A DNA stretch of 36,584 bases from Acidovorax facilis. Lineage in GTDB: Bacteria > Pseudomonadota > Gammaproteobacteria > Burkholderiales > Burkholderiaceae_C. The translations under genes were made by a program, and so were the position numbers. Positions 7,775 through 16,240 of this stretch are shown here, one piece after another. Where the stretch lies: assembly GCF_023913775.1 (NCBI RefSeq), contig NZ_JAMXAX010000049.1, positions 1 to 36,584 of the forward strand, in the 5' to 3' direction. Each line of letters opens with the position of its first letter. Within the stretch, counting starts at the first letter, position 1. A model generated the notes under the pieces. It was given only the letters and a program-made list of their open reading frames with translations, was not told the origin of the DNA and did not search any database.

Positions 7775-8536
7775 ATGGAAGTCACGCGCGCGCGAACAGG
7801 AGCTGCTCAAAATTTGAGCAATGGTTCTGCGATGGCAAATCAGGCGGGTCCAGAACCCCAAAACTTTCCAGCAGGAAAGCAAGGCAATCGCCCTGGCAAA
7901 GTGATAGCCCTGCTCAACCAGAAAGGCGGGGCAGGCAAGACCACACTCGCCACGCACTTGGCGGGCGAACTGGCCTTGCAAGGTAGCCGCGTCACGCTGC
8001 TCGATGCCGATCCGCAGGGCTCCGCCCTGGATTGGGCGCAGCGGCGCCTCCAGAGCGGCCAGGAGCGGCTTTACGGGGTGTTCGGGCTGGCCAGGGACTC
8101 CTTGCACCAGGAAGCGCCGCAGATCGCCCTGCAGGCGGATTTCGTGGTCATTGACGGACCGCCAAGGGTCGCAGCGCTGGCGCGATCCGCGCTGTTGGCC
8201 GCTGACCTGGTACTCATTCCGGTGCAGCCGAGCGCCTACGATGTGTGGGCCAGCCATGAGATGGTGCAGCTCATCACAGAGGCCCGGGTGTTCCGGCCAC
8301 AGCTGCGCGCGGCTTTCGTGATCAACCGGCGCGTGGTCGGCACGGTGATCGGGCGCGAAGCGCGTGCAGCGCTAGCGGACCAACCGTTTGCTGCCCTGGA
8401 GACAGAGGTCTCGCAGCGCATTGTGTTCGCCGACAGCGTGGCCGCAGGACGGCTGGCCTGCGAAGCGGCGCCGCAATGTGCGGCCGCACGCGAGATCGTG
8501 GCGCTCGCGCAGGCCGTGCGGGAGGTTCTGCGATGA
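7775..8536 (+). CDS. parA: ParA-family partition ATPase
   Basis: A 253-residue P-loop ATPase that positions replicated DNA copies. The deviant Walker A box KGGAGKTT is at residues 50-57, [11 protein letters not shown] follows, and the Walker B-like VVIDGPP is near residue 128. The N-terminus before the core is about 42 residues longer than the minimal family form and looks unstructured. A shorter start is possible (ATG 7832 or GTG 7901), but 7775 has AAGGGA upstream, and the others have no good site. It overlaps the next gene by 4 bases (ATGA). With the following small RHH protein it forms a partition pair that would stabilise the excised circle. Confidence 0.88.
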   Translation: MEVTRARTGAAQNLSNGSAMANQAGPEPQNFPAGKQGNRPGKVIALLNQKGGAGKTTLATHLAGELALQGSRVTLLDADPQGSALDWAQRRLQSGQERLYGVFGLARDSLHQEAPQIALQADFVVIDGPPRVAALARSALLAADLVLIPVQPSAYDVWASHEMVQLITEARVFRPQLRAAFVINRRVVGTVIGREARAALADQPFAALETEVSQRIVFADSVAAGRLACEAAPQCAAAREIVALAQAVREVLR

Positions 8537-8796
8537 CGGCACTCCCTCCAATAGTGACGCCGCACCGGGTGCCGATCGGACGCAGGCCCGGGGCAGATCC
8601 TGCATCAACCTGGGTGCGGCAGGCGAACGCGCCTGAGATACCGGCCAAGGCATCCATCTACACCGCACGGCTCACCATCGATGTGACACCGGCGCTGCGC
8701 GGGCGCATCAAGGTTGTAGCGTTCCGGCGCGGCATCACAGCCGCGGACATGCTGCGCGAGCTGTTGGAGCGCGAGTACCCGGAGGACGGGGCATGA
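8533..8796 (+). CDS. small ribbon-helix-helix partner of ParA
   Basis: An 87-residue protein starting at the ATGA overlap with parA. The C-terminal half ([40 protein letters not shown]) has a strand followed by two helices, the shape of ribbon-helix-helix DNA binders such as ParG. The N-terminal half is Pro/Arg-rich and probably flexible, as in proteins that stimulate ParA ATPase. Direct coupling to parA supports a centromere-binding role. The assignment rests on fold pattern and place rather than strong sequence identity. It overlaps the DUF2840 gene by 4 bases. Confidence 0.72.
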   Translation: MTALPPIVTPHRVPIGRRPGADPASTWVRQANAPEIPAKASIYTARLTIDVTPALRGRIKVVAFRRGITAADMLRELLEREYPEDGA

Positions 8797-9323
8797 TGGC
8801 GCCGGAATCCCATTTTGCGTCAACTATCCAGCAGGCGTCGCTGCAGAAGATGGTGCCGCAGCGTCCCACCCGTATGCGGGTGTCGCTTGCTTTAGTTGAG
8901 GACCGGGTCAACATCTGGCTGCGGTTTGGTCAGCCGACGGTGGAGATCGTGCTGGATCGCTGGCGGCGTGCGGCGATGTTCATGCCGGGCACCGTTTGCT
9001 GTCGTGTGAAGTGGATCGGCAATATCTCTGGCACGGCGCTCTGGCAGCTCCTGGTGATGCAGGCGCCGACACCTTTTGAAGACGCGCAGCGCGTAGCGGG
9101 TGTGCTGCCGGGCGCGCGCATACTGCTGCGTGCCGATGGCGAGATGCAGGTCAAGGCGGTGCTTGCGGCCATTGATGCCGTTGAGGCGCTGGGTATCGAT
9201 CCCTGCACTGTGGCTGCCAGCTACTGGCGCAAGGTGGGCTATCGGCTTGGTGCAGGCTTGCCGCTGCCGGTCTACACCGCCGAGCGGCACGCGGCGCACC
9301 TGGCGCGTGGAGGCAGGGAATGA
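8793..9323 (+). CDS. DUF2840 family protein
   Basis: A 176-residue soluble protein with the typical DUF2840 features RVNIWLRFG, then DRWRRAAMFMPGTVCCRVKWIGN and a C-terminal WRKVGYRL. Function is unknown, but the family sits between the partition genes and the TraF peptidase in Tn4371-like elements. The start is ATGATG at 8793, overlapping the preceding stop by 4 bases; the second ATG at 8796 is equally possible. It overlaps traF by 4 bases at its 3' end, so it belongs to the same translationally coupled run. Confidence 0.86.
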   Translation: MMAPESHFASTIQQASLQKMVPQRPTRMRVSLALVEDRVNIWLRFGQPTVEIVLDRWRRAAMFMPGTVCCRVKWIGNISGTALWQLLVMQAPTPFEDAQRVAGVLPGARILLRADGEMQVKAVLAAIDAVEALGIDPCTVAASYWRKVGYRLGAGLPLPVYTAERHAAHLARGGRE

Positions 9324-9856
9324 CGCAGCCTGCTGTACCGCTTCCCATGCTGCTGGCCGGCATGGCGACCGCCGTGGCCCTCTTGGTTGGGCCGATGCTG
9401 GTGCCAAGGGAGCCTCGGTTCATCTACAACCCGAGCGCCAGCGTGGCGCCCGGCTGGTACCACATTGAACGCATAGAGCGCGCGGACTCCCTGCATGTGG
9501 GCAGCACCGTGCTGGTCCGGCTTTCTGCCGATGTGGCCGCGCTGGCGGCACAGCGCGGGTACCTGCCCATCGGGGTGCCGATCCTCAAGCGTGTCGGCGC
9601 ATTGGCGCCGCAATCGGTGTGCGTGCGCGAGCAGACGGTGCGCATCGACGACGCCGTGGTGGCCAGCGTGCCGCTGCAGGATGGCATGGTCCGCCCGTTG
9701 CAAGCCTGGGGACAGTGCCGGGTTCTTGTAGAGGGGGAGGTGTTCCTGTTGAGCGATACCCATCCGGCGTCGTTCGATAGCCGGTACTTTGGGCCTGTCC
9801 AGGTGTCGGCCGTACTCGGCATTGCGCACCCGGTATGGACCTGGAGTGCACCATGA
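9320..9856 (+). CDS. traF: TraF, S26-family conjugative signal peptidase
   Basis: A 178-residue inner-membrane serine peptidase that matures the conjugative pilin, probably TrbC encoded at 32194. One N-terminal hydrophobic segment (residues about 8-28) anchors it. The nucleophile is Ser41 in SASVAPGWY, matching the S-x-x-P signature, and the general base is Lys90 in PILKRVGA. Further conserved parts are the LSDTHPASFDSRYFGPV region near the end. RP4 TraF cyclises its pilin, and the same chemistry is likely here. It starts by a 4-base overlap with DUF2840. Confidence 0.9.
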   Translation: MTQPAVPLPMLLAGMATAVALLVGPMLVPREPRFIYNPSASVAPGWYHIERIERADSLHVGSTVLVRLSADVAALAAQRGYLPIGVPILKRVGALAPQSVCVREQTVRIDDAVVASVPLQDGMVRPLQAWGQCRVLVEGEVFLLSDTHPASFDSRYFGPVQVSAVLGIAHPVWTWSAP

Positions 9857-10233
9857 AGCATCCTTTACGGCGCCAACGGGTGGCAATGGACGCGGCACTC
9901 GCACCGCAGTCGGCGGTGCAGTGTGGAGGCCGTGAGCCCGCAACATTTGCGCCGCTGCTCGGGCCGCCCTGGTGGTGTCATGGTGGGTGCGCAAGACCGG
10001 CGGCGGGTGGGAGTCGGGAGCCAATATGGGATACGCAGACGGAGGGCAAGATAAAAGGGCCGGCACGCATGTGCCCGCCAAGCCAGTCTGCACGTGGGTT
10101 GGGCACGGCACCAGGCCGGGCGCATGCAGTGCCGTGCCGGGGCAGGATCCGGCCCGCAGCGGGTGCTTGGCGCGTGCCGTTCCCGATCCCTTGCGCCCAG
10201 GCGCGCTGGAGTGGGCTCCATGGCCGCGCGTAA
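9853..10233 (+). CDS. uncertain short ORF between traF and the relaxase
   Basis: A possible 126-residue product starts at an ATGA overlap with traF (MKHPLRRQRVAMDAALAPQ). After about 17 residues the composition becomes unlike a folded protein (Pro, Gly, Arg, Cys-rich, no secondary-structure pattern), and it ends 14 bases inside the relaxase gene. Related elements often carry a lytic transglycosylase gene here. This may be the start of such a gene with the rest deleted, or simply chance. I do not assign a function. Confidence 0.25.
   Translation: MKHPLRRQRVAMDAALAPQSAVQCGGREPATFAPLLGPPWWCHGGCARPAAGGSREPIWDTQTEGKIKGPARMCPPSQSARGLGTAPGRAHAVPCRGRIRPAAGAWRVPFPIPCAQARWSGLHGRA
10102..10138. other. 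inverted repeat upstream of the relaxase gene, oriT candidate
   Basis: GGCACGGCA (10102-10110) and TGCCGTGCC (10130-10138) are perfect 9-bp arms with a 19-base spacer. The CCGGCACG word occurs again about 45 bases earlier. The 363-base stretch 9857-10219 holds no convincing gene and lies right before the relaxase, where nic sites often occur. No known nick sequence is recognised. Confidence 0.3.
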
Positions 10234-12193
10234 GGTCGGACCGGAGGAGGGGCGGTTCAGAGTCCGGCCGGGCGCGCCGAAGTCGCGTCCTGGACCACGG
10301 TCGCCGCGCCTGATCAGCCAGGTGCTGAAGGAGGTTTCCAGGGCCGGGGCCAAGGCGTCGGGGAAGCAGGGCATGCGTCCTGCATCCACGTTTGGCCGGG
10401 GGCGCGTGGCGGCTGGCATCGCGGGCCAGGGGCTGGGTAGGAACGCACGGCGTGTGGTCATCAAGTCACGCTTTGTCGTGCTCAAGAAAGTGGGCGCTCG
10501 ATCGGTTTCTACCCACCTGCGGTACATCGAACGCGACGGCACGACCCGCGATGGACGGAAGGGGCAGGCCTACGGAGCGGACACGGACACTGCGGATCTG
10601 CAGGCGTTCGAGGAGCGGGGCCAAGGGGACCGCCACCAGTTCCGCTTCATCGTGTCGGTGGAGGATGCCGGGGAGCTTGAAGACCTGCGCGATTACACGC
10701 GCACGCTGATGGCGCGCATGGCCGTCGATCTGGAAACCCGCCTGGACTGGGTGGCCATAGACCACTGGGATACGGACAACCCGCACACCCATGTCGTGCT
10801 GCGCGGGCGTTCGGGCGAGGGCAGGGGAGCGGACCTGGTCATCGCGCCCGACTACATGGCCCATGGGATGCGCCAGCGTGCCTGCGAGCTGGCCACGGAA
10901 TGGCTGGGGCCGCGCACCGAACTGGAGATGGGGCAGAGCCAGCAGCGCGAAGTGGACCAGCAGCGATGGACAGGGCTGGATCGGCAACTGCAGCGCCAGG
11001 CTGTGGCGGATGTTGTGGACCTGACGGAGACTCCCGGCCGTATCCCTGTGCCCCTGGGAACGCAGCGCCTCAACCTGCTGCGCGCCCGGCTGCAGCGCCT
11101 TGAAGCCATGGCATTGGCCGAGCGCCTTGATGCCCACCGGTGGCGCCTTGTGCCGCGGATGGAGCAGACGCTCGTGGCCATGGGGGAGCGCGGCGACATC
11201 CTGCGTACCATGCACCGGGCGATGAAGGGAGAACTGCGGGAACTGGTGACCGATGCGCGGGTGGATGTACCCGTGGTGGGGCGCATTGTGGCTAGGGGGC
11301 TGGATGGCGAACTGCACGATAAACCCTACCTGGTTGTCGATGGCATTGATGGCCGGGCGCACTACCTCCGGCTGCAGGCAAGCACCGATCTGGCTGAGCT
11401 GCCGGTCGGGGGCATCGTTGAAGGCAAACCGCAGGCGCTGGAGCGTGCTGTGGATCGCACGATCCTTGGTTTGGCCTCGGAAGGGATCTACGCCACGGCC
11501 CATCATCGCGTGCAACTCCTACAGGCAGGCGATCAGGATCCAAAGGCAACGATCGAAGTCCATGTGCGGAGGTTGGAAGCACTGCGTCGCAAGGGAATTG
11601 TGGAACGCATGTCCGATGGCGTCTGGGCCATTCCATCGAACCTACTGCAGAGGGTCCGGCAACAGGGGGCGCAGAAGGAGGCCAGGCATGCCGTCGAACT
11701 GCGCTCGCACCTGCCCCTGGAGAAGCAGATCCAGGCCGTGGGATCTACCTGGTTGGACCGGGCGCTGGTGGTGAGCGGCTTGCCCCAGCCAGTAGCTCAA
11801 GGGTTCGGGGCGCAGGTGCAGGAGGCGATGCCGCGGCGTGTGGATTTTTTGGTGGGGGAGGGGTTGGCCGAGCGCCGGGGGCAGCGCGTTGTTCTCGCCC
11901 GCAACCTGTTGGCGACCTTGCGGGATCGTGAGCTGGCGGTGGTGGGGCAAAAGCTGCAGCAGGAGACCGGAAAGACGTGGCGGCTGGTGCGGGATGGCGA
12001 GACCATCAAAGGTGTCTACCGCGTGTCTATTCAGCTGGCCAGTGGACGGTTTGCGATGCTGGACGATGGGATGGGGTTTAGCCTTGTGCCTTGGAGCCCT
12101 GTGATTGAGCGGCAACTTGGTAAGCAGCTTCGTGCTGTGTCGAAGGGGGGCTTGGTGAACTGGGAGTTTGGAGTGTCCCGTGGTGTTTCGTGA
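10220..12193 (+). CDS. relaxase, VirD2-like with DUF3363
   Basis: A 657-residue DNA-nicking enzyme that starts conjugative transfer by cutting oriT and staying bound to the 5' end. The basic N-terminus (GRFRVRPGAPKSRPGPRSPR) is typical of the family. The likely nucleophile is Tyr102 in HLRYIERDG, and the metal-binding histidines are in DNPHTHVVLRG (His189, His191). After about residue 290 the DUF3363 region fills the rest. Start 10220 is chosen for its family-typical N-terminus and a GGAG site at 10208-10211; the open frame continues upstream to 10094 without conserved content. It is the last backbone gene before the metabolic cargo, the position called virD2/rlxS in Tn4371 elements. Confidence 0.9.
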   Translation: MAARKVGPEEGRFRVRPGAPKSRPGPRSPRLISQVLKEVSRAGAKASGKQGMRPASTFGRGRVAAGIAGQGLGRNARRVVIKSRFVVLKKVGARSVSTHLRYIERDGTTRDGRKGQAYGADTDTADLQAFEERGQGDRHQFRFIVSVEDAGELEDLRDYTRTLMARMAVDLETRLDWVAIDHWDTDNPHTHVVLRGRSGEGRGADLVIAPDYMAHGMRQRACELATEWLGPRTELEMGQSQQREVDQQRWTGLDRQLQRQAVADVVDLTETPGRIPVPLGTQRLNLLRARLQRLEAMALAERLDAHRWRLVPRMEQTLVAMGERGDILRTMHRAMKGELRELVTDARVDVPVVGRIVARGLDGELHDKPYLVVDGIDGRAHYLRLQASTDLAELPVGGIVEGKPQALERAVDRTILGLASEGIYATAHHRVQLLQAGDQDPKATIEVHVRRLEALRRKGIVERMSDGVWAIPSNLLQRVRQQGAQKEARHAVELRSHLPLEKQIQAVGSTWLDRALVVSGLPQPVAQGFGAQVQEAMPRRVDFLVGEGLAERRGQRVVLARNLLATLRDRELAVVGQKLQQETGKTWRLVRDGETIKGVYRVSIQLASGRFAMLDDGMGFSLVPWSPVIERQLGKQLRAVSKGGLVNWEFGVSRGVS

Positions 12194-12274
12194 TGGTGAA
12201 GAATTGTCACCGTCGAATCAAGCAAGCTCGGCGGTTCTGTATTTGCCAGACCAATTAACGGCCAACTTTAAGAC

Positions 12275-12291
12275 GTTCGATATCAAATCGA
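12275..12291. promoter_or_regulatory. dyad 1: candidate activator site (UAS) of the dehydrogenase promoter
   Basis: GTTCGA-N7-TCGA, with inner arms TCGA (12277-12280) and TCGA (12288-12291). It has the same 4-7-4 geometry as the dyads at 13662 and 16038. It agrees with the latter at 12 of 17 positions. It lies 101 bases upstream of the GG of the -24 element, a normal enhancer distance for a sigma-54 activator. Confidence 0.55.
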
Positions 12292-12390
12292 TGTCGCAAT
12301 TTGAGTCGCACACCGAATGTGTATTGCCCTCGAAGGGCCGAATCTTCGCTAAACACAAGCAGCTGACCATGCTGCTCTGTCTCGTTACCT

Positions 12391-12406
12391 TGGCTTGAAG
12401 TTTGCT
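12391..12406 (+). promoter_or_regulatory. sigma-54 promoter of the alcohol dehydrogenase
   Basis: TGGCTTGAAGTTTGCT has GG (12392-12393) and GC (12404-12405) exactly ten bases apart, with TGGC and TTTGCT flanks matching the -24/-12 consensus. The predicted start is near 12417. A sigma-54 activator gene follows the dehydrogenase. Confidence 0.75.
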
Positions 12407-12572
12407 AACTGTGACTCGCGCAGATAGCTGCGCGTCAAGCTCAACGCCAATTTTCAGGCGTTGCCCACAAGAGAAGACAAGAACCCCGACTGCGCCGATG
12501 TGTTGCTGGACATGCGATCAATGGGACCGCGCGGGATCGTTCACGTCTCTCGTACACAAGGAGCAAACCAGC

Positions 12573-13613
12573 ATGAAAGCACTCGTATACGGCGGCCCTG
12601 GCAAGAAGTCCGTCATGGACGTACCGAAACCGGAGGTTGAGAACGCCACGGACGCGGTGGTCAAGATCCTTCACACCACGATCTGCGGCACCGACCTGCA
12701 CATTCTCAAAGGCGATGTGCCCACTTGTCAGCCAGGGACCGTGCTGGGGCATGAGGGGGTGGGGGTGATTGAGTCCCTGGGCTCCGCCGTGTCGAACTTC
12801 AAGGTGGGCGACCACGTGCTGATCTCCTGCATCAGCAGTTGTGGGCGCTGCGAATATTGCCGCCGCAGCATGTATTCGCATTGCACGTCTGGTGGCTGGT
12901 TATTGGGTCACACCATCCATGGGACCCAGGCTGAGTACGTTCGCGTACCTCATGCCGACACCAGCATGTACCCGGTGCCTCAAGGCGCCGATGAAGCGTC
13001 GCTGGTCATGTTGAGCGACATCCTGCCCACCGGCTTCGAGTGTGGCGTGCTCAACGGCAAGGTGGCACCAGGTAGCACTGTGGCCATTGTGGGTGCCGGC
13101 CCGGTGGGGCTGGCGGCCTTGCTGACGGCGCAGTTCTATTCGCCGGCACGCATCATCATGGTGGATCTCGACGATGGCCGCCTGGAAATGGCCACCCGAT
13201 TCGGCGCCACCGACGTGGTGAACAGCGGTCGTGAGTCGGCCGCCGAGGCGGTGAAACGCTTGACGGAGGGTGTGGGCGTGGATACCGCGATCGAGGCAGT
13301 GGGCATTCCTGCAACCTTTGGCATTTGCCAGGAGATCGTGGCGCCGGGAGGTGTGATCGCAAACGTGGGCGTGCACGGCAGCAAGGTCGACCTGCACCTC
13401 GAAACGCTCTGGATGCAGAACATCTCCATCACCACCCGACTGGTCGACACGCAGACCACATCGATGCTGCTCAAAACCGTGGTGGCCAAGAAGCTTGACC
13501 CCTCGGGTCTGATCACCCACCGCTTCACCCTGAACCAGATGATGGAGGCTTACGACACCTTCGCCAGAGCGGCCCAGACCAAGGCGCTCAAGGTGGTGAT
13601 TTCCGCGGGATGA
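12573..13613 (+). CDS. zinc-dependent secondary-alcohol dehydrogenase (MDR family)
   Basis: A 346-residue NAD(P)-dependent dehydrogenase, expected to oxidise a secondary alcohol such as isopropanol (or a larger 1-methyl alcohol) to its ketone. Catalytic zinc ligands are Cys38 (TTICGTDLH), His60 with Glu61 (GHEGVG) and probably Asp149 (LSDILPTGF), the ligand seen in bacterial secondary-alcohol dehydrogenases. The structural zinc lobe is complete: Cys90, Cys93, Cys96, Cys104. The Rossmann motif GAGPVG is at 174-179, and Asp198 at the end of the second strand favours NAD over NADP. The start is set by AAGGAG. It is transcribed from its own sigma-54 promoter and feeds the ketone carboxylase downstream; the link is inferred from regulation and gene order. 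Confidence 0.88.
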   Translation: MKALVYGGPGKKSVMDVPKPEVENATDAVVKILHTTICGTDLHILKGDVPTCQPGTVLGHEGVGVIESLGSAVSNFKVGDHVLISCISSCGRCEYCRRSMYSHCTSGGWLLGHTIHGTQAEYVRVPHADTSMYPVPQGADEASLVMLSDILPTGFECGVLNGKVAPGSTVAIVGAGPVGLAALLTAQFYSPARIIMVDLDDGRLEMATRFGATDVVNSGRESAAEAVKRLTEGVGVDTAIEAVGIPATFGICQEIVAPGGVIANVGVHGSKVDLHLETLWMQNISITTRLVDTQTTSMLLKTVVAKKLDPSGLITHRFTLNQMMEAYDTFARAAQTKALKVVISAG

Positions 13614-13637
13614 GGTCGTTGCGATCATGAGTTGATC

Positions 13638-13652
13638 GTCCGATAATCGAAC
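13638..13652. promoter_or_regulatory. extra half-site pair near dyad 2
   Basis: GTCCGA-TAA-TCGAAC carries the same arm words as the dyads at the three sigma-54 promoters but with a three-base spacer. It lies 10 bases before dyad 2. It could be a weak second binding site; support is only sequence likeness. Confidence 0.3.
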
Positions 13653-13661
13653 GCCGCCCGA

Positions 13662-13676
13662 CCGATTCCGGGTCGG
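13662..13676. promoter_or_regulatory. dyad 2: candidate UAS of the regulator promoter
   Basis: CCGA (13662-13665)-N7-TCGG (13673-13676), continued as ACGG to 13680. The right half TCGGACGG is identical to that of the dyad at 16038-16058. It lies 78 bases upstream of the -24 GG at 13754. An overlapping perfect repeat CCGACC-N7-GGTCGG at 13658-13676 is an alternative reading. Confidence 0.5.
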
Positions 13677-13707
13677 ACGGCCCCAGGTGATCTGACCCGG
13701 GGGCAGG

Positions 13708-13729
13708 CTGCCATACGCATGCATGGCAG
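13708..13729. promoter_or_regulatory. inverted repeat between dehydrogenase and regulator
   Basis: CTGCCAT (13708-13714) and ATGGCAG (13723-13729) are perfect 7-bp arms with an 8-base spacer, 24 bases before the -24 element. No T run follows, so it is a poor terminator. It may be a second protein site. Confidence 0.35.
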
Positions 13730-13752
13730 TGTGGCTCTCGGGCTTTTGTGCT

Positions 13753-13768
13753 TGGAGCGAATATTGCT
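13753..13768 (+). promoter_or_regulatory. sigma-54 promoter of the activator gene
   Basis: TGGAGCGAATATTGCT has GG (13754-13755) and GC (13766-13767) ten bases apart and a good TTGCT -12 box. The predicted start is near 13779, giving a 74-base leader, almost the same as at the carboxylase operon (73). It implies that the activator controls its own gene. Confidence 0.6.
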
Positions 13769-13852
13769 TCGAGGGTTGTCCGGCGCTTTGAGCAGCCAGC
13801 CTGGGCGAACCGGCAAGAAAACACAAGCGCGACCACAGCGCAGGAGACAAGC

Positions 13853-15865
13853 ATGCCCAATGCAGAACAGATGTTCTCGCGGCCCGAGAACGACCGGCGC
13901 GTGATGCTGGCCTGGGAACGATTCCAGCAGGATCCATCGGCCGACCCCAGTGGCCTGCGTTCGTTGATCGACGATTCTTGGCGCCGCTGTCAGTTCGCCA
14001 GCGTGGATCCGGGGCAGTTGCAGGCGCCCATCACCATTTCGGGCGGCAAGCTCTACCAGTTGCGCGACCAATGTGCAGAGTTGCTGGGCGCCAGCACGCC
14101 AGTGATGGCGCAAGCGCGCACCTTTCTTTCCGAGACCGGTACGGTGATGGTGTTGACCGACACCCATGGCACCGTGCTGAGCATGGAGGGTGACCCGCGC
14201 ACGCTGGGCGCGGCAGAAAGCGTGCACCTACTCGCTGGCGCAAACTGGAGCGAAGGCGCCTCCGGAACCAACGCGATTGGTACCACGCTGTCGGTTGGGC
14301 AACCGGTGCAGATCCACTCGGCCGAACACTATTGCGAGGGCATCAAGCGTTGGTCATGCTCGGCCACCGTGATCCGGGACTCGCTGGATGGGACGCCGCT
14401 GGGTTCGATTGATGTCTCGGGGCTCACGGGCTCGTACAGCCGACACACCCTGGCGCTGGTGGTGTCCACCGCTGCGCGCATCGAAAGCCGGCTGGCACAG
14501 ACGGAGCTGGACCTGCGCTACAGCCTGCTGGAGGCCTGCGTGCACCTGATGAACGATCAGAACAGCGATGGCGTCATCTTGTTTGACCGTCGGGGTCGAG
14601 CGATCAAGGCCAACCACCAGGCCGCCGAGATGCTGATCGAACTGGAGCGTGCCAACATTGGTCTCTCCGGTTTGCGCCTGCCCGACATCCGCATCACCGG
14701 TGACGACCAGTCGCTGGTGCTGCCGCAGTGGGCGCAGCGCGACCATTTGGAGCCGGTGCTGGTCGAGGGCAAGCAGGTCGGCGCCTTGTTGACGATGCCC
14801 AATCGGCAACGGACAAAAAGTGTATTTGTCTCGCTGCCGTCGATGTCGATCGAGGACCTGGACACGTCGTTTGAGCGGGTGGTTGGTGTATCGGCCGCCA
14901 TCCGGAGCACGGTCTCTCGGGCGCGCCAGTTGGCCAAGTCGCGGGTCTCTGTGCTGCTGACCGGGGAGACCGGCGTCGGCAAGGAGGTTTTCGCACGCGG
15001 TATTCATGAAGCCCATTCGAACCCCGGTGCGCCGTTCGTGGCGCTCAACTGTGGTAGTTTTTCGCGCGAGCTGCTGAGCAGCGAGCTGTTCGGTCACGCC
15101 GAGGGTTCGTTCACCGGTGCCAAGCGTGGCGGCATGATCGGCAAGATCGAAGCCGCCAATGGCGGCACCTTGTTTCTCGACGAGATCGGTGAGATGCCGA
15201 TGGATCTGCAGCCCAACTTCTTGCGTGTACTTGAGGAAGGCGAGGTGTACCGTCTGGGTGAGAACAAGCCTCGAAAGGTTAGTTTCCGCCTGGTCGCAGC
15301 GACCCACCGGGACTTGCGCAAGGAAATCCGCGATGGCAACTTCCGCATGGACCTGTTCTACCGCATCGCGGTGACCAGCATCCACATTCCGCCGTTGCGT
15401 GAACGTCAGGAAGACATTCCACTGCTCTTCCAGCACTACGTCAAACAGCTGTCAAAGCAGCACGGGCTGGGCGTGAAGGAGGTGAGACCCGGCGTCATGA
15501 ATGCCTTGCAACGGTATGGGTGGCCGGGCAATGTGCGCGAGTTCCGCAACGCAGTTGAGAGCATGTTGCTGACTGCGCCTGGCTCTGTGATCACCGAAGG
15601 AGATCTGCCCCCGGAGCTCCTGCACATGGCACACGTGGCAGCGCAGCCCTCCGCGATCGATGGCGACTCGCATGCGCGCGATCTGACACGCCTGGAAGCC
15701 GCCGAGCGGGAAGCCTTGGTTGACGCGATGCGCCAGTGTCTGGGCAACCTGACGGCAGTGGCGCGGCACTTGGGCATTGCCAAGAGCACCGTGTACCTAA
15801 AGCTCAAGCGATTCGGACTTGAATCTCTTGTGGACGAACTGCGCGCCCAGTCCGCCTTGTCCTGA
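13853..15865 (+). CDS. sigma-54-dependent activator, AcoR/AcxR type
   Basis: A 670-residue enhancer-binding protein. The N-terminal third (about 1-320) is an AcoR-like sensor with the IDDSWRRC opening and a GAF-type region, expected to sense a small metabolite rather than phosphorylation. The AAA+ domain (about 345-580) has Walker A GETGVGKE (371-378), the sigma-54-contacting loop GSFTGA (418-423, a usual variant of GAFTGA) and Walker B with Asp443-Glu444. A Fis-type HTH ends the protein ([23 protein letters not shown]). AcxR of acetone-degrading Xanthobacter has this plan. The start has an AGGAG site. Its targets are very probably the three -24/-12 promoters in this window. A strong terminator separates it from the carboxylase genes. 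Confidence 0.9.
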   Translation: MPNAEQMFSRPENDRRVMLAWERFQQDPSADPSGLRSLIDDSWRRCQFASVDPGQLQAPITISGGKLYQLRDQCAELLGASTPVMAQARTFLSETGTVMVLTDTHGTVLSMEGDPRTLGAAESVHLLAGANWSEGASGTNAIGTTLSVGQPVQIHSAEHYCEGIKRWSCSATVIRDSLDGTPLGSIDVSGLTGSYSRHTLALVVSTAARIESRLAQTELDLRYSLLEACVHLMNDQNSDGVILFDRRGRAIKANHQAAEMLIELERANIGLSGLRLPDIRITGDDQSLVLPQWAQRDHLEPVLVEGKQVGALLTMPNRQRTKSVFVSLPSMSIEDLDTSFERVVGVSAAIRSTVSRARQLAKSRVSVLLTGETGVGKEVFARGIHEAHSNPGAPFVALNCGSFSRELLSSELFGHAEGSFTGAKRGGMIGKIEAANGGTLFLDEIGEMPMDLQPNFLRVLEEGEVYRLGENKPRKVSFRLVAATHRDLRKEIRDGNFRMDLFYRIAVTSIHIPPLRERQEDIPLLFQHYVKQLSKQHGLGVKEVRPGVMNALQRYGWPGNVREFRNAVESMLLTAPGSVITEGDLPPELLHMAHVAAQPSAIDGDSHARDLTRLEAAEREALVDAMRQCLGNLTAVARHLGIAKSTVYLKLKRFGLESLVDELRAQSALS

Positions 15866-15928
15866 ACATGAAACGATCGCGCGCTTAGAACGGCTGATTC
15901 TTCATCCCCCAAAAGCCCGGCACAAAGA

Positions 15929-15991
15929 GGCCCGGCTGTCCAGCGTTTGACCTCCTGAGAGGTAGCGCCAGACAGCCGGGCCTTCGTTTTT
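15929..15991 (+). terminator. large two-tier terminator after the activator gene
   Basis: GGCCCGGCTGTC (15929-15940) pairs perfectly over 12 bp with GACAGCCGGGCC (15971-15982), followed by TTCGTTTTT. A second stem ACCTC/GAGGT (15950-15954, 15959-15963) sits inside the loop. It should block read-through from the activator into the carboxylase operon, leaving that operon to its own sigma-54 promoter. Confidence 0.85.
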
Positions 15992-16037
15992 AGGGGGCTG
16001 AATTGTTGCGGCGCATCACGTCCGCCGCAGCACGGTT

Positions 16038-16056
16038 GTCCGACTTGAAATCGGAC
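16038..16056. promoter_or_regulatory. dyad 3: candidate UAS of the carboxylase operon
   Basis: GTCCGA (16038-16043) and TCGGAC (16051-16056), perfect 6-bp arms with a 7-base spacer. Same geometry as the dyads at 12277 and 13662. It lies 87-89 bases upstream of the -24 GG. Confidence 0.65.
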
Positions 16057-16102
16057 GGTTCTGCTTCTGGATGATTCCTGAGGTTCTAAAAATATCTTTT
16101 TA

Positions 16103-16115
16103 AATCAATAACTTA
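16103..16115 (+). promoter_or_regulatory. IHF-binding consensus
   Basis: AATCAATAACTTA is a perfect match to WATCAANNNNTTR. It lies in the only strongly AT-rich stretch of the region (about 16080-16135), between the activator dyad and the -24/-12 promoter, where IHF normally bends DNA to bring a sigma-54 activator to the polymerase. Confidence 0.65.
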
Positions 16116-16141
16116 AGCATTTTTTATTTCTTCTCCAGATC

Positions 16142-16157
16142 TGGCACGGCTCTCGCA
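16142..16157 (+). promoter_or_regulatory. sigma-54 promoter of the ketone carboxylase operon
   Basis: TGGCACGGCTCTCGCA has an exact TGGCACG -24 box and TCGCA -12 box, with GG (16143-16144) and GC (16155-16156) ten bases apart. This is the best of the three sites. The predicted start is near 16168, 73 bases before the first gene. Confidence 0.85.
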
Positions 16158-16240
16158 ATAAGACTTGCGCGAAATTCGACCAGGCCTCTGCGGCCAGCGG
16201 TGACGAGGATCGTTCGATCAACACTAGGAGATGACACGAC

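Larger units (their letters stand above)
12194..12572 (+). other. promoter region at the left edge of the cargo
   Basis: 379 bases without a gene between the relaxase and the alcohol dehydrogenase. It is lower in GC than its surroundings. It contains a dyad (12275-12291), a -24/-12 promoter (12391-12406), about 155 bases of leader and the AAGGAG ribosome site (12558-12563). The cargo junction should lie in its first part, but no terminal repeat or target duplication was seen. Confidence 0.6.

Noticed and set aside
12402..12572. In-frame extension of the dehydrogenase upstream of 12573
   Set aside because: It overlaps the sigma-54 promoter and its predicted start point, and the added residues are not conserved in look; AAGGAG marks 12573.
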